Below, piece after piece: positions 8,453-18,125 of a stretch of 64,000 nt of DNA. The stretch comes from Sphingobium aromaticiconvertens. GTDB lineage: Bacteria; Pseudomonadota; Alphaproteobacteria; Sphingomonadales; Sphingomonadaceae. Location: assembly GCF_037154075.1 (NCBI RefSeq), contig NZ_JBANRJ010000006.1, positions 1 to 64,000 of the forward strand. Reading direction: 5' to 3'. The notes below the pieces were generated by a model, which saw nothing but the letters and a program-made list of their open reading frames with translations, made no database searches and had not been told where the DNA came from. Position 1 is the stretch's first letter; every line of letters starts with the position of its first letter. The position numbers and the translations under genes were made by a program.

Positions 8453-10920
8453 AGCGCGTTGTCCCTGAGAATCGAATTGCCTTGCTCATGAAGGCCCCGG
8501 AACAAGGCCTTTCCGAGGCTGAAGCCGCTGCGCTGGGAACGCAGTACGGAACGAACGTCATAGCCGAACATCCGCCGAGTTCGGCGGCGAGGCTGGCGAA
8601 GGAAACCTTCGGGGACCCCATGATCTGGTTCCTTGTGGTAACAAGCGCGATCTTCGGGTTGATCGGCCAATACACCGACATGGCGGTGCTGCTTGGCGCC
8701 ATCGCTCCGCTGGTCGGAATGGACCTCTACCTCCATCGCCGCACGCAGGCATCGATCGAGGGCCTGCGCAGCGCGTTGACGACGACCGCGAGAGTCATCC
8801 GAGAAGGAGCGGAACGACAGGTTGAAGCGGAGGAACTGGTACCCGGCGATCTCGTGCGTATTACCGCTGGAGAATCCTTTCCCGCAGATGGCATCATTGT
8901 GTCGGGGACCTCACTTCAGGCGGAGGAATCCTCACTGACAGGCGAAGCCTATCCGGTCCTGAAGCGCCCCATACGGCAACTAGCTGTCCCCGAAGAGGAA
9001 GCATGGGTGTTCGCTGGCACTCGGCTTCTGACCGGCTCCGCCGAGATCCGCCTGATCTTCACCGGGGCGGAGACCATTTATGGTGAGATCGTCGAGGCGG
9101 CGGTGAGCGGCTCTTCCGAACGCACTCCACTCCAGCAATCGGTCGCGGCGCTTGTGAAGCGCCTCTTGGCATTTGCGGCTTTCATATGCCTGCTTCTGGC
9201 TGCAGTCCGACTTTGGCAGGGTTTTGGCCTGGTCGATGCCTTCCTTAGCGCAGCGATTCTCGCAGTCGCCGCCGTCCCCGAGGAATTCCCGGTCGTGCTG
9301 ACCTTCTTCCTCGGTGTCGGGGTCTATCGGCTGGCGCGCGCGAAAGCCTTGGTCCGGCGCGGAACCGCGGTCGAAAACATCGGCCGGGTGTCAGTCATCT
9401 GCACAGACAAGACGGGAACCATCACCGAAGGAAAGCTTACCTATCGCGAGGGGGTGCCCTGTCCCGGTGTGCCGCAGGAGTGGTTGATGAGCGTCGCCGC
9501 GCTCGCCTCCCGGCAAGACTCAAGCGACCCTCTGGACATCGCCATACTGTCGGCGGCGACACCCATTTCGTCGTCATGGCAGCGTTTGGCAGTGTTCCCC
9601 TTCACTGAAGGCCGGAGAAGGGAAACCGCTAGCTGGCGCCGGGATACAGGCGCGGTTGTCGTGGCGGTGAAAGGGGCCCCGGAAACGATTCTGGCCCTGT
9701 GCAATCTGAGCGGGGCGGACCTGAAGCACTGGCAGCAGGTAGCCAGCACCTCTTCCGGCCGAGGCGAAAAGGTGATCGCCTGTGCATGGCAGGATGTCGC
9801 GGCCGCGACATCCGACGAGCCCGTGGCCGGGTTCAAGCTGGCAGGTCTGATCTCGGTGACAGACCCAATTCGTCCCGGTGTTCGCGAAGCAGTGAATCAA
9901 GCAAGAGCGGCAGGAATCCAGACCGTAATGGTAACCGGCGATCACCCCGAGACGGCTTTAGCAATAGCTCGCGAGGCGGGCATTGCCGAGGCTCCCGTGG
10001 CGATTCTAGGTGATGATCTTTCCTCGACCCTGCACGGGATGAGCGACGACGCGCTTCGCGATCTTGCTGTCGTCGCGAGAGCCACCCCTGCGCAAAAGGT
10101 GCTTCTGGTTGAAGCCCTTCGCGGTACTGGCAGAGTAGTCGCAGTGACGGGCGATGGCGTGAACGATGCGCCGGCCCTTCGTGCCGCAGATGTCGGCATA
10201 GCAATGGGTCTACGAGGCACGCGCACAGCCCGCGAAGTCAGCGCGATCGTGCTCATGGATGACAATTTTGGAACCGTCGTCACCGCTATCGCCGAGGGCC
10301 GGCAACTCTTTCAAAACCTACGACGGAGCTTCGCATTTCTGCTCATGATCCATCTCCCGCTCGTAGCAACGGCAGCTTTGGTACCCTTGCTCGGTTACCC
10401 GCTGCTCTACTTGCCGGTGCATATCGTTTGGCTCGAACTTCTGATCCATCCGGCGGCAATCCTGGGGTTCCAGCAACGCGCTGATGGAAGGGGCCACTCG
10501 AAGCGCCAGGAGAACCGAGACTTCTTCACAGGGATCGAATGGGCGGTGCTAGGGGCGACAGGCACGGGCATCGCCGGCGCGGTACTGGCTGTCTTTATGC
10601 TGGCCATCGAGAATGGCTCGGGTCCGGATCATGCTCGCTCCATGGCGTTCGTCAGCTTGGTCAACGGGTTGGCGGTGCTCCTCCTGTCGCTCACGGGTAT
10701 ACGATACAGGATCCCGAACTTCCTCGCCGCTGTAGCCGTCGCAAGCAGCCTCATCTTTATCCAGTTTGGCTCCGTCGCGCGCATTGCCCACTTACACCCA
10801 TTGCCACTCGAGCATTGGGTCGTTGCTGCTGGGGCTGGCGCTATACCAGCACTAGGCGCACTCATTTTCACGGCTATTGGTTCGCACCCCTTTCGGCGGT
10901 CCTCACCTTCTCAACCCTGA
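8449..10920 (+). CDS. cation-translocating P-type ATPase (P2-like)
   Basis: An 823-residue P-type ATPase. In order it shows a cation-ATPase N-domain, the actuator SLTGE loop (about residue 162), a membrane PEEFP motif in place of the usual PEGLP, the phosphorylation site DKTGT (Asp about 320), VTGDHPETA and the hinge TGDGVNDAPA (about 567). About eight to ten membrane segments are present. It moves a cation using ATP; Ca2+, Mg2+ or a monovalent ion are possible, and the substrate is not decided by sequence. PEEFP is a variant seen in some bacterial P2-like pumps. It is coupled by an ATGA overlap to the Usp frame upstream. Confidence 0.9.
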   Translation: MKRVVPENRIALLMKAPEQGLSEAEAAALGTQYGTNVIAEHPPSSAARLAKETFGDPMIWFLVVTSAIFGLIGQYTDMAVLLGAIAPLVGMDLYLHRRTQASIEGLRSALTTTARVIREGAERQVEAEELVPGDLVRITAGESFPADGIIVSGTSLQAEESSLTGEAYPVLKRPIRQLAVPEEEAWVFAGTRLLTGSAEIRLIFTGAETIYGEIVEAAVSGSSERTPLQQSVAALVKRLLAFAAFICLLLAAVRLWQGFGLVDAFLSAAILAVAAVPEEFPVVLTFFLGVGVYRLARAKALVRRGTAVENIGRVSVICTDKTGTITEGKLTYREGVPCPGVPQEWLMSVAALASRQDSSDPLDIAILSAATPISSSWQRLAVFPFTEGRRRETASWRRDTGAVVVAVKGAPETILALCNLSGADLKHWQQVASTSSGRGEKVIACAWQDVAAATSDEPVAGFKLAGLISVTDPIRPGVREAVNQARAAGIQTVMVTGDHPETALAIAREAGIAEAPVAILGDDLSSTLHGMSDDALRDLAVVARATPAQKVLLVEALRGTGRVVAVTGDGVNDAPALRAADVGIAMGLRGTRTAREVSAIVLMDDNFGTVVTAIAEGRQLFQNLRRSFAFLLMIHLPLVATAALVPLLGYPLLYLPVHIVWLELLIHPAAILGFQQRADGRGHSKRQENRDFFTGIEWAVLGATGTGIAGAVLAVFMLAIENGSGPDHARSMAFVSLVNGLAVLLLSLTGIRYRIPNFLAAVAVASSLIFIQFGSVARIAHLHPLPLEHWVVAAGAGAIPALGALIFTAIGSHPFRRSSPSQP

Positions 10921-10993
10921 AAGAGCTGGACAATCGCGTCCTTCGTCAAGCATCCTTCAGGGCTTCTCGGCGCTGACGCCGTCTCAGCGCTTC

Positions 10994-11192
10994 TCATCTT
11001 CAGCGGAAATTTGAGGTAATGTGCGCCGTTTGTCTCTGCCGCCGCAAAGCGCACGGCCCGAATGCTCACCTGGATAGACAGCAGCAAGAGCATTGGCGCA
11101 GCCAGCGTCGCGTCACGAGCCTCTCGCATGGCGACGAAATCGTCTTCGCTCACACCATCGTGGACATGAACGCTCAGGCGTGCGCTTGTCAC
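10994..11192 (-). pseudogene. 3' remnant of a persulfide dioxygenase-like (Blh) MBL-fold gene
   Basis: On the minus strand about 65 codons match the C-terminus of the intact MBL-fold gene at 60107-61036: VHVHDGVSEDDFVAMREARD here against VHLHEGVTEAEFVAMRKQRD there, then SIQV and YLKFPL against SIQV and YLKLPV. The active-site region is missing and the frame runs on past the normal end. This is the last fifth of a gene whose front was deleted. The break at about 11192 abuts a truncated, divergently oriented TauE gene. Confidence 0.75.
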
Positions 11193-11209
11193 GCGATACG
11201 GCGGGGGTG

Positions 11210-11572
11210 CTTCTCCCCCGTCTCGTGCCGATGGGGCTGAGCGTCGGGCTTGCGGCCGGTTTTTTCGGCATCGGTGGCGGCTTCCTGATCGTGCCCGCAC
11301 TCATCGCGGCAACGGCCATGCCGTTTACCTATGCGGTCGGCACCTCGCTTATCGTGGTCACCGCGCTCGGGCTGACCACGGCCACATCCTACGCGCTGTC
11401 CGGTCACGTCGACTGGCCGCTCACGGCCCTCCTCATCGCGGGCGGCAGCGGTGGAGCAATGATGGGAATCCGGCTCGGCCAGCTGCTCGCCGCTCACAAG
11501 ACGCTGTTCGAGCGGGCTTTCGCCGTTCTGGTCATCACCATCGGTATTTATGTAGCAGCCGGAGCGGCATGA
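11210..11572 (+). pseudogene. TauE/SafE family sulfite exporter, C-terminal half only
   Basis: About 120 residues beginning LPRLVPMGLSVGLAAGFFG, with the GFFGIGGGF glycine motif and four hydrophobic segments, match the second half of TauE/SafE (DUF81) transporters. Intact members have about 250 residues with the motif twice, so the first half is absent. An ATG at 11231 could allow translation. The break lies beside the truncated dioxygenase remnant. Confidence 0.7.
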
Positions 11573-11744
11573 CGCCCCCGCGAGCCGAGGTTGATCTCGA
11601 TTGTAACGACAATGGGAGAACTCTGATGAATGATCCTGACAAGAGCGCCAAAGAGCTAGCCGCGCCCGACTAGGGGAACCTACTTATGGGCGCACGCTGG
11701 CGCGTCTTCTATCACCGGCAACGTAGACACCAACGGAGTAAGAC

Positions 11745-11987
11745 ATGTCCAACACCCCGCATACATTGGGCGACGAATTTCCAAATAAGATGGACAAGAT
11801 CCACGCCTTGAAGGTCTCTGATCCCGGCTTTGCGCAACTATTGGCCCAATATGATGAGGTGAATGACGAGATTCACCTGGCCGAGACCAACGTCCGGCCG
11901 ACCGCACAGGACCGCGAGACGGAATTGCGCAAGCGGCGAATGACGATCAAGGATCGGATCGCGGAAACACTTGCGCAGAGCGCCTGA
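11745..11987 (+). CDS. YdcH family (DUF465) small protein
   Basis: An 80-residue, highly charged, helical protein. HALKVSDPGFAQLLAQYDEVNDEIHLAE followed by a second helix with LRKRRMTIKDRI is the typical DUF465/YdcH helical hairpin (LKxxDxxFxxLxxxxxxLDxxI). The function is unknown; family members are often found with stress genes. A GGAGTAAGAC ribosome binding region precedes the ATG. A tiny frame at 11626-11673 just upstream is too short to support. Confidence 0.85.
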   Translation: MSNTPHTLGDEFPNKMDKIHALKVSDPGFAQLLAQYDEVNDEIHLAETNVRPTAQDRETELRKRRMTIKDRIAETLAQSA

Positions 11988-12060
11988 TCGGCATTCAGGG
12001 CTGGATCCAATGCGTCCAGCCTTCGCAGAACCGGGGCAGCGGCTAACAGACACCTCAAAG

Positions 12061-12100
12061 AGATTAGCGGGACGGACGCTGGTGGCCGTCCCGCTAATCT
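12061..12100. terminator. 15-bp perfect stem-loop between convergent genes
   Basis: AGATTAGCGGGACGG (12061-12075), a 10-nt loop, then the exact reverse complement (12086-12100). It lies between the convergent ydcH and Usp genes. The T-runs on either side are weak (GCAAAAAG to the right), but position and strength suggest a bidirectional terminator. Confidence 0.65.
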
Positions 12101-12191
12101 GCAAAAAGCGTCTCTCTCCCTGGCCTGGGAAACGGCCACTGCATGGTGTGCGGCCGCTCGTTTGGTTGGCGGCCCGATAGCCCCCTGCCCT

Positions 12192-13019
12192 TTAGCGCGA
12201 CATCAAAACCGGCAGCGTAACGTCATCGATGAGGTCACGCGTAACGCCGCCGAGGAGGATATCACGCACCCGCGAATGGGCGAAGGCGCCAATAGCCAGC
12301 AAATCCGCACCTGTATCGTGCGCGACGGTCTGTAGCGCCGCCGAGACCCGCTTCCCTGACGAGCTGATGACATGAACATCAACCTTGAAGCCATGACGAG
12401 CGAGATGACGCGCAATATCGGAGCCTGGCGCGGGGCCGTGGCCTTCCGCTGTGGGTTCTGGATCCACGCAAACGACGTCGATGACGGCACCCGGATCTGC
12501 AACATCGATCAGGTCACGGGCGGTCCTGCGCGCCTCGCTGGATGCGTCCCATCCCAGAACGGCGCGAACCACGCGCTCGAGCTTTGCATTGTCGGGTAGG
12601 ACAAGAACAGGCCCACCGGATCCGGTGACGGCGGCCTCCAGGCTTCGCCGGCGCAGCTTCTGGTTTTCGAAGGCCGATGCGCCGCCGATCAGCAGGAGAT
12701 CTGCATAGCGCCCTTCGACGCGTGAAGCGCCGCCGAGATAAGCAAGGGCATCGGCGACAGGACGTATCTCGACCGGAATCGACGCGCCTTCCACGGCGGC
12801 CTTCACAGCTTCGGTGCGCCGCTTCTCCTCGCCGTCGATGCGATCCAGGATAATCGGATAATAGTCAAACGGTGGCAGCACCGCGGCGTTGTCAAAGATA
12901 TCCATCATCAGGGATATTGCGAGGTGCGCGTCTTGCGCGGCGGCGAAGCCTGTGGCGTGCTTGATGAAGCCGCGGGCCGCCTCTCCATTGTCGACGATTG
13001 CGACCAGGTCTTTCAGCAT
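12192..13019 (-). CDS. universal stress protein, two-domain
   Basis: A 275-residue protein with two Usp folds. The N-terminal domain starts MLKDLVAIVDNGEAARGFIKH and ends with a degenerate nucleotide motif near GSGGPVLVLP. The C-terminal domain has AVLGWDASSEARRTARD and the nucleotide-binding segment LAIGAFAHSRVRDILLGGVT, which fits G-x2-x-x9-GG(V)T. It is closely similar in design to the gene at 29957-30778. It is last in a minus-strand run with the antiporter, another Usp gene and a P-type ATPase. Confidence 0.92.
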   Translation of the reverse strand: MLKDLVAIVDNGEAARGFIKHATGFAAAQDAHLAISLMMDIFDNAAVLPPFDYYPIILDRIDGEEKRRTEAVKAAVEGASIPVEIRPVADALAYLGGASRVEGRYADLLLIGGASAFENQKLRRRSLEAAVTGSGGPVLVLPDNAKLERVVRAVLGWDASSEARRTARDLIDVADPGAVIDVVCVDPEPTAEGHGPAPGSDIARHLARHGFKVDVHVISSSGKRVSAALQTVAHDTGADLLAIGAFAHSRVRDILLGGVTRDLIDDVTLPVLMSR

Positions 13020-13073
13020 GGTTTTCTCCTTTCTGGGTTGATCAAGATTCCCGCTCGCGGAGAGCGGCGTTTG

Positions 13074-14042
13074 TCAGGTTCGTTGAATGATCAGGTAGCT
13101 GAGATAGACCGCGTACGCGGTGACGAAGAGACCACCCTCGACCCGCGAAATCTCACGCCGGCTGACGAAAACCGGGATACAGAGGAGTGCCACACCGAGC
13201 ATGACGGGAATGTCGATGCGAATGAGATGGCGGCCGACATCGACCCCGTTTGCCGAAACCAGGCAGGTCACACCAAGGATGACGAGGATATTGTATACGC
13301 TGCTGCCGATGAGGTTGCCGATCGCGATGTCGCGCTCGCCCCGAAAGGTAGAAATGATGGTGGTCACGAGCTCTGGCGCCGAGGTGCCGATGGCGACGAT
13401 CGTCAAACCGATGAAGGCGTCAGATACCTTCCAAAGGCGGGCAAGGGCGATTGCGCCATCCACCAGCCAGTCGGCGCCGACAACGATCACGATGAGCCCA
13501 ATGGCGAGCATCAGCAGTTCGGTGATGGCTTGGCGGTTAGCGAGGCGTCGAGACCCGAATTCGCGGGCGAACTCAAGCTTGACCTTGGCGCTCTCACGCC
13601 GGGCGACGCGAATGACAGCCAGTGTGAAAGCCGCGCCCATCGTGACCAGCAGCAGGCCTTCCAACCGCGAAAGCACGCCGTCCCATGCAAAGGCGAGCAG
13701 CGTGGCCGAGGCAATGACAATAACGGGGAGTTCCAGACGCAGGGTCTGCATCTGGATAGCCAGCGGGCGCAGCGCGGCGCTCAGGCCGAGGATAAGCAGG
13801 ATGTTGACGGTGTTGGTGCCGGCAATGTTTCCTACGGCCAGAGAACCGTTCCCCTGAATGGCCGCGTCGATGCCGACGGCCAGCTCAGGCGTGCTCGTCC
13901 CGAGCGCGACCACGGTGAGACCGATCAGCAAGGGTGAAATGCCAAGGCGCGCTGCTAGTGCCGCGCCGCCTCTTACGAGCAGTTCGGCACCGGCGATCAA
14001 CGCCGTAAGCCCGACACAAATCCAGACAATCGCAAGTGACAT
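13074..14042 (-). CDS. calcium/sodium antiporter (CaCA family, YrbG-like)
   Basis: A 322-residue membrane protein with about ten hydrophobic segments and the two inverted alpha-repeats of the CaCA family: GLTVVALGTSTPELAVGI near residue 42 and GLTIVAIGTSAPELVTTI near residue 223. The acidic and Ser/Thr residues in those repeats form the cation site. It should exchange Ca2+ (or a related cation) for Na+ or H+ across the inner membrane. It is 6 bases from the Usp gene upstream, in the same transcription unit. Confidence 0.92.
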   Translation of the reverse strand: MSLAIVWICVGLTALIAGAELLVRGGAALAARLGISPLLIGLTVVALGTSTPELAVGIDAAIQGNGSLAVGNIAGTNTVNILLILGLSAALRPLAIQMQTLRLELPVIVIASATLLAFAWDGVLSRLEGLLLVTMGAAFTLAVIRVARRESAKVKLEFAREFGSRRLANRQAITELLMLAIGLIVIVVGADWLVDGAIALARLWKVSDAFIGLTIVAIGTSAPELVTTIISTFRGERDIAIGNLIGSSVYNILVILGVTCLVSANGVDVGRHLIRIDIPVMLGVALLCIPVFVSRREISRVEGGLFVTAYAVYLSYLIIQRT

Positions 14043-14048
14043 CGGGTG

Positions 14049-14948
14049 TTAGTCTGCTTTGCGTTTGGCGGGATCGGGTACGAGGAGGACGTCGCCGGGC
14101 ACGGCATCGATGATCTTGCGCGCCGTGCTTCCGATCAGGGCTTCATAGACCATGCCGCCGCCATGGGTCCCCACCACAGTGAGATGGCGCCGCGAATTCT
14201 CGGCATAATCCTGCAATAGTCTTTCGGGCACCCCATGTTCGATCATGCGGCCGACCTTGCGCGCGGCGTCAGGCGCGAGGCCGGCTTCGGCCAGGAACTT
14301 GTCGGCTGCATCCTTGCCGTAGTCATCGAACTGCTTTTCGACCTCAGCGCGGCCGAGATAGCCCGCAAAGGGCACATCATAAGCGTGGAAGAGCGAGATG
14401 CCCGCGCTTGGGAAGAACTTGACGGCCGTCTCAAGCGCAACGCGGGAGGACTCCGAAAAATCCGTTGCGACGAGCATGTGGTGATAGGGCTCGAACGCGC
14501 GGTCGCGAACGATGAGGACCGGAACGGTTGACTTGCGGATCAGCCGGTCGACGGTGTCGCCAAGGAACATACGCGCCAGTAGCTCGTCGCGGGCAACACC
14601 GGTCACGATCAGTTCGGCATGGGATTTTCGGGCCGCCTCCAGGACAACAGGTGCGGGCGAACCCGTTTCGACATGGACGGCGATGTCGACGCTCGGATCC
14701 TCGCGAACCAGATCCCGACAGATCCGGTCGCGGGCCTTTCGCACCGGGTCGGGCGGGCGGCGCCAAGAGGGCATGTCGCGCAGGCTGCCGAACAGGGTGA
14801 CATCCTCGGGCGGCGCGAGTGCGTGGATGACCGTGAGTTCGGCTTGCCACGCCTTGGTCACGAGCAAGGCGCGGTCGAGCGCGCGATCGCAGCGATGACT
14901 GAGGTCGGTGGCAAGCGCGATACGCTTAGGGAAAGTGCCCTGGGTCAT
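14049..14948 (-). CDS. universal stress protein, two-domain
   Basis: A 299-residue tandem Usp protein. Domain 1 begins KRIALATDLSHRCDRALDRAL and contains VTGVARDELLARMFLGDTVD. Domain 2 begins HHMLVATDFSESSRVALETA and carries the ATP-binding motif VVGTHGGGMVYEALIGST (G-x2-G-x9-GS). Related in order and motifs to the genes at 27548 and 50979. It lies 11 bases downstream of the P-type ATPase on the same strand, so co-expression is likely. Confidence 0.92.
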   Translation of the reverse strand: MTQGTFPKRIALATDLSHRCDRALDRALLVTKAWQAELTVIHALAPPEDVTLFGSLRDMPSWRRPPDPVRKARDRICRDLVREDPSVDIAVHVETGSPAPVVLEAARKSHAELIVTGVARDELLARMFLGDTVDRLIRKSTVPVLIVRDRAFEPYHHMLVATDFSESSRVALETAVKFFPSAGISLFHAYDVPFAGYLGRAEVEKQFDDYGKDAADKFLAEAGLAPDAARKVGRMIEHGVPERLLQDYAENSRRHLTVVGTHGGGMVYEALIGSTARKIIDAVPGDVLLVPDPAKRKAD

Positions 14949-14959
14949 GTTTTGTCCTC

Positions 14960-17650
14960 CTAGTCGTTGAGTTCCTTGAACCAGCCCAAGCGCCGCATGA
15001 CGTGCTTCTCGACCTCGAGCAGGAGCATGAGGCCGCCGCCGGCAAGCACAAGCAGCGCGAGGTCGGCCATGGTGAGCGGTCGCGAGTTAAAGATCGCGTT
15101 CATGAACGGGGCGTAGGTGAAGAGCGCCTGGCCAAGGACCAGGATGGTTATCGCGATCAGGATGGCTGGGGTTCCCAAGGCACCGCGCCACGTCAGCGAC
15201 GTCATGTGCAGATAGCGGACGTTGAAGAGGTAGAAGATTTCCGCAACGATGAACATGTTGACGACCATCGTGCGCGCGACCTCCAGACCCCGGCCCTGGT
15301 CGAGGGTGTAGAAGAAGATTCCGAGAGTGACCGCGGCGAACAGCACGGACACCAGCACCACGCGCCAAAGGAGGAACGGCGAAAGCAGCGGGGCGCCCCG
15401 CTCCCGTGGCTGCCGCTGCATCACCCCTGGTTCGGTTGGCTCGAAGGCGAGCACGAGGCCCAGCGTGGCGGCGAGGATGAGGTTGACCCAGAGGATCTGG
15501 GTGGCCGTCATGGGCAGGGCAAAGCCCAGCAGGATCGCCAGAACGACCGCCAGCGTCTCACCGCCATTGGTGGGAATTTCCCAGGAAATGACCTTCCGGA
15601 TGTTGTCATGGACTGTTCGGCCCTCGCACACGGCGCTGACGATCGATGCGAAATTGTCGTCGAGGAGCACCATCGAGGCGGCTTCCTTGGATGCTTCGGT
15701 GCCCTTGATACCCATCGCCACACCCACATCGGCCTGCTTGAGCGAGGGGGCATCGTTCACGCCGTCGCCCGTCATGGCGACGATCTTGCCCTGCGCCTGC
15801 AGGGCGCGAACGATGCGCAGCTTGTGCTCCGGACTGGTCCGCGCGAACACGGCGACGCGTCCGACGGCCTGTTCGAGTTCCTCGTCGGAGAGCTTATCGA
15901 GATCGAGGCCGGTCAACACCTGCGGATCGTCCGCAAGGTCCAGTTGGCGCGCGATTGCCAGCGCCGTCACAGCATGATCGCCGGTGATCATCTTGACGGC
16001 GATGCCAGCGGATCGGCACTCGGCGATGGCCTCCTTCGCTTCGAGCCGGGGCGGATCGATGAAGCCGACAAGGCCGAGTAGCTGGACGCCGGCCATGACG
16101 TCGTCGAACGAGATGCGCTCTGCATCCGTCGGCATGGTCTTCGCCGCGAACGCGAGGACACGTTCGCCCTCGCTTCCGGCTTCGGTGATGGCGCTTTCCC
16201 AATAGCCGATGTCGTCGGGCGAGGTCATCGCGAAAATGGCCTCGGGCGCGCCCTTGACGAAGAGGACCATCGCCCCGTCAGGCCCACGGCACAGCGTCGC
16301 CATGAACCGATGCGCGGCGTCGAAGGGAATCTCGTCGATCCGCTCCCATTCCGTGCGCTCGCGTTCCGGATCGACGGCCGCCTTGATCGCCAGCGCGAAG
16401 AGCGCGCCCTCAATCGGGTCACCCTCGACACGCCATTCCTCGCCGACCTTGCGCAGCGATGCATCGTTGCACAGCAATCCGCAGCGGATCAGCGGCATCG
16501 AACTCGCCATCGCCTCGGTCTGGTCGCCGGGTCCGACGATCTGGATATGGCCCTCGGGGACATAGCCGGATCCGCTCGCGATCATGGTATGCCGCCCCGT
16601 GACGATCCGGCGTGCTGTCATTTCGTTGCGGGTGAGCGTGCCGGTCTTGTCGGTGCATATCACCGACGTCGCGCCGAGGGTTTCCACCGCCGGAAGCTTG
16701 CGAATGACGGCATTGCGGACCGCCATGCGCCGCACGCCGATCGCGAGCGTGATGGTGATGACCGCCGGCAGCCCTTCCGGCACGATCCCCACGGCAAGCG
16801 CCACCACGGCAATCAGCGCGTCGATCCAGTCGTAGTTTCGCGCGAGCACGGCGAAGGCGAACAGGGCCAGACCACCGGCGAGAACGAACCAGGTGAAGCG
16901 GCGGGCGAAATCGTCGATCTGCTTCAGCAGCGGCGTCGCAGTCTGCTCGACGGACTGGATCAGGGAGCTGATCCGACCGATCTGCGTATGCAAACCCGTT
17001 GCGACCGCAATTCCGTTCGCCTGGCCTGCCGCGACCAGGGTGCCGGAGAAAGCCATGTTCTGCCGGTCGGCAAGCTCGGTCTCGTCGGGGAGCGCCGCTT
17101 CATGCTTCTCGGCGGCTACGGATTCGCCGGTGAGGAGCGCTTCGTCGATAAGCAGCCGTCGGGCGTGGAGAAGCCTGAGATCGGCCGGGACGCGGTCGCC
17201 GGCCTCAATCAGCACGAGGTCGCCGGGCACGATCTCGGAGACCGCGATGGTTTGCCGCACCCCGTCGCGGACGACGCTCGCCTTCGGCGCGATCAGCTGC
17301 TGGATCGCTTCCAGCGCCTGTTCGGCCTTTCCTTCCTGGATATATCCGATGACCGCGTTCACGATCACGACGGCAACGATGACGGCACCATCAACGATGT
17401 GGTCGAGCAGCGCGGCGGCAAGCGCGCCGACGAGCAGGACATAGATCAACGTGTTATTGAACTGTGCCAGAAAACGCAGCAGCGGATTGCGGCGCGCGGT
17501 CCTCGGAAGCACATTCGGCCCGAACCGGTTCGCCTGACGATTGACCTCCTGCCCCGAAAGGCCTGTGAGGTCGATGCCAAGTACCGTGGCGATCTCGTTG
17601 CTCGGTAACGCATGCCAGCGCACTTCTTCCAAATCGATGGGCGCCGACAT
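14960..17650 (-). CDS. P2-type cation-transporting ATPase
   Basis: An 896-residue P-type ATPase of the SERCA/PMR/Na,K-like P2 class. Features in order: N-terminal cation-ATPase domain (GLSGQEVNRQANRFGPNVLP), LLTGESVAAEKH, the M4 motif VGIVPEGLPAVITI, the phosphorylation motif DKTGTLTRNE, the nucleotide-domain VKGAPEA and MTGDGVNDAPSLKQAD, then a C-terminal cation-ATPase membrane region. It probably exports Ca2+ or another cation. It heads a minus-strand unit with a Usp gene, a CaCA antiporter and a second Usp gene, linking ion balance to stress. Confidence 0.93.
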   Translation of the reverse strand: MSAPIDLEEVRWHALPSNEIATVLGIDLTGLSGQEVNRQANRFGPNVLPRTARRNPLLRFLAQFNNTLIYVLLVGALAAALLDHIVDGAVIVAVVIVNAVIGYIQEGKAEQALEAIQQLIAPKASVVRDGVRQTIAVSEIVPGDLVLIEAGDRVPADLRLLHARRLLIDEALLTGESVAAEKHEAALPDETELADRQNMAFSGTLVAAGQANGIAVATGLHTQIGRISSLIQSVEQTATPLLKQIDDFARRFTWFVLAGGLALFAFAVLARNYDWIDALIAVVALAVGIVPEGLPAVITITLAIGVRRMAVRNAVIRKLPAVETLGATSVICTDKTGTLTRNEMTARRIVTGRHTMIASGSGYVPEGHIQIVGPGDQTEAMASSMPLIRCGLLCNDASLRKVGEEWRVEGDPIEGALFALAIKAAVDPERERTEWERIDEIPFDAAHRFMATLCRGPDGAMVLFVKGAPEAIFAMTSPDDIGYWESAITEAGSEGERVLAFAAKTMPTDAERISFDDVMAGVQLLGLVGFIDPPRLEAKEAIAECRSAGIAVKMITGDHAVTALAIARQLDLADDPQVLTGLDLDKLSDEELEQAVGRVAVFARTSPEHKLRIVRALQAQGKIVAMTGDGVNDAPSLKQADVGVAMGIKGTEASKEAASMVLLDDNFASIVSAVCEGRTVHDNIRKVISWEIPTNGGETLAVVLAILLGFALPMTATQILWVNLILAATLGLVLAFEPTEPGVMQRQPRERGAPLLSPFLLWRVVLVSVLFAAVTLGIFFYTLDQGRGLEVARTMVVNMFIVAEIFYLFNVRYLHMTSLTWRGALGTPAILIAITILVLGQALFTYAPFMNAIFNSRPLTMADLALLVLAGGGLMLLLEVEKHVMRRLGWFKELND

Positions 17651-18125
17651 CTAGTGGTCAGAACGCAACGGATGAGTCCCGTGAATGCACCGCGAATACG
17701 GCGGATTTCTGCCATCTCTGGTGAGATCCATCCGTCTGAATCTATCCACTCTCAGCCTCCTTCAGATAGGTCCGGACCATGGGAGTCGGGCACATGGAAA
17801 CGGGCCGGACCCCGCTGCGCTCCGACGTCCTCCGGTTTGATCGATAATTGTGGCCAACTAGCTGGAATTCCCGGGTGGGCCGCAATCCGGTTATATCCGT
17901 AGAGACGCCGCTGCCTGCAGCCGATAGGTTGGGATTTAGAATGGGCGAATGTATGTCGGCCCCAGTGAGCAAGGTGCTTTGCAACGCCTCATGAACCACC
18001 TTATGGCACCGCTCCGCTTGCAGGCGCATGGTCACCTGCGCCCTACTCCGCGATCCAAAAAGAGGTATGAATTATGCCTCTTTAATGCTAGCCGATGATA
18101 CCTGCTGAGGGGAGGGACTCGGAGC
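17651..18125. other. divergent intergenic region between P-type ATPase and ccoN
   Basis: About 475 bases between divergent operons, expected to hold promoters for both. No frame here resembles a known protein. An isolated TTGATCGATAATTG at about 17838 matches only one half of an FNR box. A hairpin at 18059-18083 is listed separately. Confidence 0.5.
18059..18083. promoter_or_regulatory. 10-bp dyad just upstream of ccoN
   Basis: AAAGAGGTAT, 5-nt spacer, ATGCCTCTTT: the arms pair at nine of ten positions. The dyad ends 42 bases before the ccoN GTG. It could be an operator or a 5'-UTR hairpin; a T-run directly after it is short (TTTAA). Confidence 0.4.

Noticed and set aside
12924..13937. 337-codon plus-strand frame
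   Set aside because: It is antisense to the CaCA antiporter and a Usp gene, is very rich in Arg/Asp/Gly as shadow frames are, and has no domain.
16310..17608. 432-codon plus-strand frame
   Set aside because: Antisense to the P2-type ATPase, which has all catalytic motifs; the frame is a codon-bias shadow.
17838..17851. TTGATCGATAATTG as an FNR box for ccoN
   Set aside because: Only the first half-site fits the consensus, and it lies about 280 bases from the ccoN start.
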